From Riemerella anatipestifer (GTDB lineage: Bacteria; Bacteroidota; Bacteroidia; Flavobacteriales; Weeksellaceae): a DNA stretch of 64,000 bases. The notes beneath the pieces are model-generated. The model was given only the letters and a program-made list of their open reading frames with translations, made no database searches and had not been told where the DNA came from. Below, piece by piece: positions 58,008 through 64,000 of the stretch (its first letter is position 1; every line of letters starts with the position of its first letter). A program made the translations under genes and the position numbers. Location: positions 333,597 to 397,596 of the forward strand of contig NZ_QXHU01000002.1 in the NCBI RefSeq assembly GCF_009663465.1. The letters run 5' to 3'.

Positions 58008-58961
58008 TTATGAGAAGAGTTTTATATTATCAAAATCTCTAAAACCGTTGAGAAAATCTTTCACAGGCATTCTTTTTTTACCTTGCAGTTGTAGTTCTTC
58101 GGGGAAATAGATGCCATCTTTAGTATAGATTTTAAAACTATTTTTAGTTATTTCAATCTCTCCGGCTTGGTGAGAATGTTCAGATGGTTGAAAGTAACCT
58201 TTGTAAATTTTAAGCGATTTTTCTTCTTCTCCAATTTTGATGTTGGTAAAAGCAGTAGGGTAGGGAGATAGACCTCGTACAAAGTTATGCAGATTCACTC
58301 CTGTGTCGTTCCAATTGATTCTGGTGTCTTCTTTAAAGATTTTGAAAGCATTTTTAGGTTCGGCTACAATGGGTTGAGGTTGCTCTGTAATACTATTAGC
58401 AGATAAGCCGTCTAGGGTTTCTACAATGAGTTCGCCACCTATGGTCATAAGTCTGTCGTGTAGGCTTCCTGCGTCTTCATCAGGAGCAATACTTAGTTCT
58501 TTTTGCAGGAGAATGTTACCCTCATCTATTTTTTCGTTGATGAAAAAAGTAGTAACACCTGTGGTGGTTTCTCCATTGATAATAGCGAAATTGATAGGAG
58601 CTGCACCTCTGTAATCAGGCAATAATGAAGCGTGCAGGTTAAAAGTACCCAAACGAGGAATTTCAAACAAAACTTTCGGCATCATACGGAACGCCACCAC
58701 TACGAAAACATCGGCTTCTAGTTGTTTCATTGCTTCTAGAAAGTCAGGATTTCTAAGTTTTTCTGGCTGATAGATGGGCAGACCTTGCTCTAGTGCATAT
58801 TCTTTAACAGGCGAAGCTGTTATTTTTTGACCTCTTCCGCTGGCTTTATCGGCTACTGTAACTACACCTACTACTTGATGTTGAGAGTGATGTATGGCTT
58901 CTAAGTTATGTTTAGCAAAATCTGGTGTTCCGAAGAATACTACTTTTAAAGGTTTTGTCAT
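58008..58961 (-). CDS. fmt: Methionyl-tRNA formyltransferase
   Basis: 317 residues. Formylates initiator Met-tRNA. Motifs: KVVFFGTPDFAKHNLEAIHH, FNLHASLLPDYRGAAPINFA (catalytic Asn, His region), TGVTTFFINEKIDEGNILLQ and the C-terminal domain FVRGLSPYPTAFTNI. Length normal. Its ATG overlaps the recQ stop by 4 nt. Confidence 0.96.
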   Translation of the reverse strand: MTKPLKVVFFGTPDFAKHNLEAIHHSQHQVVGVVTVADKASGRGQKITASPVKEYALEQGLPIYQPEKLRNPDFLEAMKQLEADVFVVVAFRMMPKVLFEIPRLGTFNLHASLLPDYRGAAPINFAIINGETTTGVTTFFINEKIDEGNILLQKELSIAPDEDAGSLHDRLMTIGGELIVETLDGLSANSITEQPQPIVAEPKNAFKIFKEDTRINWNDTGVNLHNFVRGLSPYPTAFTNIKIGEEEKSLKIYKGYFQPSEHSHQAGEIEITKNSFKIYTKDGIYFPEELQLQGKKRMPVKDFLNGFRDFDNIKLFS

Positions 58962-60862
58962 TGGTTTATTGTATAAGTTTTATAGTTAAGCATTTTAATT
59001 TTATCGGTATCTAGCAGAAGAATCACTTGTTCTAATAGCTTTTCTCTCGATAGATGTGGTATCTGTGCCGAGAGGTCTTCTAAAGTACAAGGTCTTATTG
59101 CTAAAACTTTAAGTATCGGGTTTTGGGCAGAAGATAGCGAGGTTTTACGAGACAAACAAACCGAGCATTGCCCACAATTTTGAGCCTTTTTCTCTCCGAA
59201 ATAAGATAATATCATTTTCATTTTGCAATACTTTTCGGATTGAACAAAAAACTTCATTTCTTCCCATTTCTGAACTTTGTTTTTTTGTATTTCCAGAAAA
59301 AGATGCCACCATTTACCACCAAAACTTGCATTATCTCTAGGAATAAGAAATCTAATACTAGCTAAAGCCCCATCTATATAGTTAATATAGTCTTTGTCGG
59401 CAAGTTCTAGGAGGCGTTGCTTTAGTACGGTAGGGTTGGTGTTGATTTTATGAGCTAAATGCTCTTCTCTAAAGCTAACTTTATGATGCGAAAATCCAGA
59501 TAGATGTCTTAACAACATTTCTATAAAATAGGCATCTTGAGAAGCTAGACTTTCAAAGTCTTCCACCTCTATGTTTAACTCTATGCTAGATTTAGATTTA
59601 AGGTTGTTATAATAGATGACTTCTTGATTATGCAGGAAGCTCAAAATATTTTTAAGCGAGGCTAAAGGTATTTTGGTAAGCCGTTGCCATTGTCTAATAT
59701 TAAACTGAAAAGTCTGTTCAGGAAGTTCAAAATCAGCTATCTGAAATAAAGAATAGAGGTAAGATATAGCCTTTTTAAAACTCTCTTTGTTAGGAATTTG
59801 TTGTTTGAGTATTTCGTCAGAATTAGAAAGTTCATACTTGTTCCATAACAAATAAGCGAAGGCTGGTTCGCCATCTCTACCTCCTCTCCCGATTTCTTGG
59901 TAATAGTTTTCTACCGAACTAGGTGGAGATAGGTGTATCACATATCGTACATTATCTTTGTCTATGCCCATTCCAAAAGCGTTGGTAGCCACTAGAACTC
60001 CATTGTTAGAATGTAGCCACTGATTCTGTTTTTGGTGTTTTTCTTTAAGTGGCAGTCCAGCGTGGTAAAAATCAACATTAGGAATTCCATTATGTTGCAG
60101 GAACTCGGTGAGTTGTTGAGTTTCCTTTCTCGTAGAAGCATATATAATTCCCGAATAAGGGTGGTTTTTTACTAAATTTAAAATTCTAGAATACTTGTCG
60201 GAACATTCTTCTGTGTGTATTTTAATATTCGTCCGTTCAAAACTCTTTTGAAATATCTGTGGTGTTTTTAGATTGAGTTTAGACTTAATATCCTCTAATA
60301 CCTTTGGAGTAGCCGTAGCTGTAAGAGCTAAAACGGGCAAATCTTTCAGTCGGTCTTTTCTAAATTTATAGATGTTTTGGTAGCTTGGGCGAAAGTCTTG
60401 TCCCCACTCGGAGATACAATGGGCTTCGTCCACCGCTAAAAAAGAGACTTTAATTTCTTCTATTTTTTGAAGAAAAACACTGTTGGTAAGCCTTTCGGGA
60501 GATACAAATAGTATTTTGGTAGTTCCCTCAATACAAAGTGAATAGATTTGTTCTGCTTGGGCTTCGTCTAATTCTGAACTTAGGTATTCGGCTTCTATCC
60601 CTTTGCTTTTTAGTTGATATACTTGGTCTTTCATTAGAGCCAAAAGTGGAGAAACCACAATGCAAGTACCTTCTAAAACTAATGCAGGGAGCTGATAACA
60701 CAAAGATTTTCCGCCTCCTGTAGGCAAGAGAGCGAAAGTATCCTGCCCCATAATGATAGAGCTGATAATTTCTTCCTGTGGTTCTCTAAACTCTTGATAG
60801 CCCCAAAAATGGGCAAGTGTATCATAGAGTAGTTTAGTGATATGTTCGGGTAGGAGAGGCAT
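58958..60862 (-). CDS. recQ: ATP-dependent DNA helicase RecQ
   Basis: 634 residues. Helicase motifs: FALLPTGGGKSLCYQLPALV (Walker A), FLAVDEAHCISEWGQDFRPS (DEAH with aromatic-rich loop), LALTATATPKVLEDI, and VIHLSPPSSVENYYQEIGRG with GGRDGEP (arginine finger). The zinc-binding cysteines are in CKMKMILSYFG and CGQCSVC, followed by the winged helix. There is no HRDC domain visible. It acts in recombination and fork repair. Overlaps fmt by 4 nt. Confidence 0.95.
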   Translation of the reverse strand: MPLLPEHITKLLYDTLAHFWGYQEFREPQEEIISSIIMGQDTFALLPTGGGKSLCYQLPALVLEGTCIVVSPLLALMKDQVYQLKSKGIEAEYLSSELDEAQAEQIYSLCIEGTTKILFVSPERLTNSVFLQKIEEIKVSFLAVDEAHCISEWGQDFRPSYQNIYKFRKDRLKDLPVLALTATATPKVLEDIKSKLNLKTPQIFQKSFERTNIKIHTEECSDKYSRILNLVKNHPYSGIIYASTRKETQQLTEFLQHNGIPNVDFYHAGLPLKEKHQKQNQWLHSNNGVLVATNAFGMGIDKDNVRYVIHLSPPSSVENYYQEIGRGGRDGEPAFAYLLWNKYELSNSDEILKQQIPNKESFKKAISYLYSLFQIADFELPEQTFQFNIRQWQRLTKIPLASLKNILSFLHNQEVIYYNNLKSKSSIELNIEVEDFESLASQDAYFIEMLLRHLSGFSHHKVSFREEHLAHKINTNPTVLKQRLLELADKDYINYIDGALASIRFLIPRDNASFGGKWWHLFLEIQKNKVQKWEEMKFFVQSEKYCKMKMILSYFGEKKAQNCGQCSVCLSRKTSLSSAQNPILKVLAIRPCTLEDLSAQIPHLSREKLLEQVILLLDTDKIKMLNYKTYTINQ

Positions 60863-60916
60863 TGTGTAATCTATTCTGCCTCAAAATTACGCTAAAATAC
60901 CTACTCTTACAAAAAA

Positions 60917-60953
60917 TATAAGGATTGAAATTACTAGAACTTCAATCCTTATA
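60917..60953 (-). terminator. Intrinsic terminator of mdh
   Basis: TATAAGGATTGAA (60917-60929) pairs perfectly with TTCAATCCTTATA (60941-60953), 11-nt loop; on the minus strand T6 follows. It lies 24 nt after the mdh stop. Confidence 0.85.
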
Positions 60954-60977
60954 TTAAGAAAATTTATACTATGAGAT

Positions 60978-61904
60978 TTAGAACTTTAAATCACCATTGA
61001 CTTCTCTTACTGCATTAGCTGCCGTAACGAATTTTTCTTTTTCAGCGTCTGTTAAAGATATTTCCACGATTTTTTCAACCCCATTTTTACCAATAATTAC
61101 AGGTACGCCTAGGCAGATGTCGTTTTGTCCGTATTCTCCGTTAAGCATTACAGAACACGGAATCATTTTTTTCTGGTCGCAAGCAATAGCTTGAACAATG
61201 GTAGATACTGCCGCTCCTGGTGCATACCAAGCAGAAGTTCCTAATAATTTAGTAAGGGTAGCCCCACCTACTTTAGTTTCTTCTACTACATAGTTTTGTT
61301 TTTCTTCGTTTAAGAATTCAGAAACAGATACTCCGTTTCTTGTTGCTTTACTCATTAGAGGAAGCATACCTGTGTCAGAGTGAGCTGCGATAACCATACC
61401 ATCTACATCAGAGATAGGGCATTCTAGGGCTTCTGCCAATCTGTATTTGAATCTAGCACTATCCAAAGCACCACCCATACCGATGATTCTCTCTTTAGGA
61501 AGACCAGAAGTTTTGTGAACAAGGTAAGCCATAGTATCCATAGGGTTAGATACTACGATAATAATTACATTAGGAGAGTGCTTAATTAAGTTTTCTGTAA
61601 CTTCTTTAACAATACCAGCATTGATGCCGATAAGCTCCTCTCTCGTCATACCTGGCTTTCTAGGAATACCAGAAGTGATTACAGCCACTTGAGACCCTGC
61701 TGTTTTAGAATAATCAGAAGTAGAGCCTGTAATTTTAGTATCAAAACCATTAAGTGATGCGGTCTGCATCAAATCCATTGCTTTACCCTCTGCAAAACCT
61801 TCTTTGATGTCCACTAATACAACTTCTGAACAGAAGTTTTTCATTGCGATATACTCAGCACAGCTAGCTCCTACAGCTCCTGCTCCTACTACGGTAACTT
61901 TCAT
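60978..61904 (-). CDS. mdh: Malate dehydrogenase
   Basis: 308 residues, LDH-like malate dehydrogenase. NAD loop VTVVGAGAVGASCAEYIAMK, the mobile loop GIPRKPGMTREELIGINAGI with substrate arginines, VVSNPMDTMAYLVHKTSG, and the catalytic His in MVIAAHSDTGMLPLMS (HSDT in place of the more usual HGDT). Oxidises malate to oxaloacetate in the citric acid cycle. Monocistronic. Confidence 0.95.
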   Translation of the reverse strand: MKVTVVGAGAVGASCAEYIAMKNFCSEVVLVDIKEGFAEGKAMDLMQTASLNGFDTKITGSTSDYSKTAGSQVAVITSGIPRKPGMTREELIGINAGIVKEVTENLIKHSPNVIIIVVSNPMDTMAYLVHKTSGLPKERIIGMGGALDSARFKYRLAEALECPISDVDGMVIAAHSDTGMLPLMSKATRNGVSVSEFLNEEKQNYVVEETKVGGATLTKLLGTSAWYAPGAAVSTIVQAIACDQKKMIPCSVMLNGEYGQNDICLGVPVIIGKNGVEKIVEISLTDAEKEKFVTAANAVREVNGDLKF

Positions 61905-61993
61905 AATATTTTTATTTTTGATTTATAATTTGTTCTTTTTGATAGTTCCCAAATTTACAACTATTAGTTTTTATAGCCAAAAAATAAAGAGGC

Positions 61994-63010
61994 TTATTGT
62001 TCTTCCTCAAAGTAAAGGCGGTAGAATTTTCCTTTTTCATCTTGCCCTGTTTCTATCATTTTACGGTCGCCGTGTACATAGATATGGAAGTTTTTATCCA
62101 GTTTTATCACACTTTTAAAGTGTCTTTGTTGTTTTTTTACAGCGGTAGGATTGATAGGGAAAGCTTCGGAAATAGACATTTGGGTGTCTTGTTCATAGTC
62201 GGTTTTAAAGTTGATGAAACTCTCTACAATGTTTTCGTCTTGCAATACTTCTTGACTGAATTCTTCAAAATCAAATTGCTCCTTTTCTTTAAAGAAATTG
62301 ATGGATTTGTTAAGGAAATCGGCTTGGTCTGCTTTAGTTACTTCAAACTCTTGAGGCAGTTGTTTAGTAATGTAATCTTTGTAGACGGAAAGCGTTTCTT
62401 GAGTATGAAAATAGTCGTCTTCTCTTTGTCTTACCTTTAAAAAATCTTCAAACCAATAGTACAAATCTCCATTTTTGTTGTTATCCACTACAGAAACTAC
62501 ATAGCCTAATTCTTTATTATTGTTGTAGATAATGGCTCCTTTGTCTAGTTTAGAAAGTCCGATGCCGTAGTCTTTTTCAATGAGGTAGTCATCGTCTTCG
62601 TTAGCATTTATTTTAAGGAAAGGCTCTTTTCGTTCTGTTTTAAAAATCCCTATGGAGTCTATTTTTCCTGCATCGGTTTCTTCGCCTTCAAAATAAACAA
62701 TAAAGAGTTCGCCACTTTGTACACGAGGGTTTTCAGTAATTTCGTAGAGGTGTTTTGCTATATTTTCGGATTCCCACTGAAATTTTGCAGGGTCTTCAAA
62801 AATTTCCGAAATAGAACTGTATATAGGGTTGTTAGAAAGATAAGTATCACTATAAAACTGAAATTGCTCTTCGGATTTAAAAGCCTTTAAAAAAAACTCT
62901 TCTAATTGTTCTTTCATATCATCTTCTAGCTCCAAACACTGCGAAGATAAAAACAGATTTTCCTGATTGATTTTATTTCCTACTTTATGAACAATAATTT
63001 TTGAAAACAT
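61994..63010 (-). CDS. Nucleoid-associated protein (NdpA/YejK-like)
   Basis: 338 residues. Begins KIIVHKVGNKINQENLFLSS and shows the family pattern of a helical N-terminal half, the beta region GELFIVYFEGEETDAGKIDS, IGIFKTERKEPFLKI, GAIIYNNNKELGYVV, and a C-terminal region ending FKSVIKLDKNFHIYVHGDRK. NdpA/YejK proteins are nucleoid-associated; their precise function is unclear. Length matches the family (about 335). Monocistronic upstream of mdh. Confidence 0.82.
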   Translation of the reverse strand: MFSKIIVHKVGNKINQENLFLSSQCLELEDDMKEQLEEFFLKAFKSEEQFQFYSDTYLSNNPIYSSISEIFEDPAKFQWESENIAKHLYEITENPRVQSGELFIVYFEGEETDAGKIDSIGIFKTERKEPFLKINANEDDDYLIEKDYGIGLSKLDKGAIIYNNNKELGYVVSVVDNNKNGDLYYWFEDFLKVRQREDDYFHTQETLSVYKDYITKQLPQEFEVTKADQADFLNKSINFFKEKEQFDFEEFSQEVLQDENIVESFINFKTDYEQDTQMSISEAFPINPTAVKKQQRHFKSVIKLDKNFHIYVHGDRKMIETGQDEKGKFYRLYFEEEQ

Positions 63011-63230
63011 TCGCTCTAATTTTTAATGCAAATATACACTTATAGAATTAGAGTTTCTCAGCCCATTGCTTATTTTAAAATAGTTTAACTTTAATGAGAT
63101 TGAGATATAGGTATAATATTTCCCTACTAATGACTTATTTTAAGATGGTTTTGGTAAAACCCAATGCTCTTTTGTACCGCTAAATAAGCCTGTATCAATT
63201 AAAATCGGCTTTATTTATATTAAAATCTCT

Positions 63231-63435
63231 TGGTGAGAAAGTTAAAATAAGACAGATTGTCCTAAACCACAATAGAGGGAAAGTTAAAACAACCTTGTGA
63301 GAACTAAATACCACTTGTGAAAAAGCTAAAACAAGACAGATTGTCCTAAACCACAATAGCGGGAAAGTTAAAACAACCTTTCGAGAACTAAATACTACTT
63401 GTGAAAAAGCTAAAACAAGATGATTTATTCTAAAA
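63231..63435. repeat. 84-bp tandem repeat, about 2.4 copies
   Basis: The word GACAGATTGTCCTAAACCAC occurs at 63251 and 63335, and the third, partial unit diverges after AAAACAAGA at 63419, giving an exact 84-bp period. Inside each unit two related words recur (GTGAGAAAGTTAAAATAAGA and GGGAAAGTTAAAACAACC), so it may have grown from an approximately 40-bp half-unit. No coding frame. It lies in the 500-nt gap between pnp and the nucleoid-protein gene; the rest of that gap is AT-rich with an imperfect TAAATAAGCC/GGCTTTATTTA hairpin (63181-63217). Confidence 0.85.
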
Positions 63436-63463
63436 AAACTCTTGAGGTAACTTTTTTCTAACG

Positions 63464-63491
63464 AAAAAACGGCTACTCTAGAGCAGCCGTT
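63464..63491 (-). terminator. Intrinsic terminator of pnp
   Basis: On the minus strand AACGGCT-GCTCTAGAGT-AGCCGTT is followed by TTTTTTCG; the central CTCTAGAG can pair further. It lies 20 nt after the pnp stop. Confidence 0.88.
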
Positions 63492-63510
63492 CAGTATAGA
63501 TGTATTATTA

Positions 63511-64000
63511 TTATTTAGATTTCTCTTCTCTTGGAGGTTTTGGGAGGAGTACTTTTCTAGAAAGTTTCATTTTCTTACGGTCATCGTATCCCATAAATTT
63601 CACTTCTACCACATCTCCTTCTTTGTAAGGTACTTTGTCGGTTCTCTTCCAATCAATCTCCGAAATGTGTAAAAGTCCCTCTGTACCTTTGGCTAGCTGA
63701 ACGAAAGCACCAAAATCCATCACTTTTACTACTTTACCCTGGTAAACTTCTCCAACTATTGGAATGAAAGTGATTTCGTTGATTTGAGCGATAGCTGCAT
63801 TTATCTTTTCTCTATCAGTTCCAGATATTTCTATGTAGCCTATTTCACCCTTTTCCTCTATGGTAATTACAGTGCCTGTTTCTTTTTGCATCTGCTGGAT
63901 TACCTTACCACCAGGTCCTATTACAGCACCAATGAAGTCTTTAGGGATTTCCATCATTACCATCTTAGGTGCGTGAGGCTTAACATCTGCTCTAGGTTCA
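63511..64000 (-). CDS. pnp: Polynucleotide phosphorylase, C-terminal part (5' part outside window)
   Basis: At least 163 residues of the C-terminus; the frame continues off the window (EPRADVKPHAPKMVMMEIP at the edge). The KH domain has the GxxG loop in FIGAVIGPGGKVIQQMQ, and the S1 domain runs from VGEVYQGKVVKVMDFGAFVQ to GTEGLLHISEIDW. Polynucleotide phosphorylase degrades RNA 3' to 5' and is part of the degradosome in many bacteria. Ends in a short basic tail (LPKPPREEKSK) and a strong terminator. Confidence 0.95.
   Translation of the reverse strand, partial: EPRADVKPHAPKMVMMEIPKDFIGAVIGPGGKVIQQMQKETGTVITIEEKGEIGYIEISGTDREKINAAIAQINEITFIPIVGEVYQGKVVKVMDFGAFVQLAKGTEGLLHISEIDWKRTDKVPYKEGDVVEVKFMGYDDRKKMKLSRKVLLPKPPREEKSK

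Noticed and set aside
63231-63435. CRISPR array
   Set aside because: The 84-bp units are contiguous with no unique spacers, and no cas genes are near.

Overview
The window looks like a chromosomal segment of a Flavobacteriales bacterium (Weeksellaceae; Riemerella is my best guess, with Chryseobacterium or Elizabethkingia as alternatives) that carries most of a Mu-like transposable prophage. Reasons: AT-rich host DNA, promoters of the Bacteroidota type (TTG, about 20 nt, TAnnTTTG), A-rich leaders rather than Shine-Dalgarno sites, a type IX secretion sorting-domain protein, a class I fumarase, and a decayed IS982-type transposase of the kind common in Riemerella. The species call is inference.

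Region 1 (1 to about 29.4 kb) is the prophage; its far end lies outside the window. From the right: an S24-type repressor (+) faces a leftward early operon with a Ner-like regulator, a 48-residue protein, a MuA-type DDE transposase, a MuB-type ATPase, a second P-loop ATPase, a DUF3164 protein, a GemA-like protein and many small unknowns, ending in a secreted cargo protein. The structural genes are split into two divergent blocks around a large palindrome at 13.05 kb. The rightward block holds terminase, gp36-like protein, portal, MuF-type head protein and gpG-like protein. The leftward block holds prohead protease/scaffold, capsid, lysis genes, tail tube, tail chaperone, tape measure and tail tip.

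The most striking signal is at the portal/MuF junction: a canonical -1 frameshift site (T TTT TTC, 6-nt spacer, perfect 8-bp stem) sits 15 nt before the portal stop and leads into the MuF frame. That frame has no ATG upstream, and its only near start, a GTG, is buried in another hairpin. The predicted product is a portal-MuF fusion ending in an AT-rich, nuclease-like CdiA_C-type toxin domain. Other notable items are an overlapping -1 frame in the tail chaperone, an early gene broken at an A7 run, two structured 5' leaders (a three-way junction before the transposase and a tRNA T-arm-like minihelix), and operator-like palindromes.

Region 2 (29.4-53 kb) is housekeeping: DUF4407 protein, phosphate transporter, fumarase, pepT, hemB, an orphan T9SS C-terminal domain, rpsP-rimM, queE, a sugar transferase, mlaEF-type ABC genes, an M48 lipoprotease, acyl-CoA synthetase, mvaD, purK-purE, an esterase and tyrS. 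Region 3 (53-57.1 kb) is accessory: the IS982 remnant and a tandem array of lipoprotein genes, three of whose upstream junctions carry the same 3'-gene-end sequence, resembling an orphan immunity array. Region 4 (57.1-64 kb) is housekeeping again: murI, fmt-recQ, mdh, a NdpA-like nucleoid protein, an 84-bp tandem repeat, and the 3' end of pnp at the window edge.
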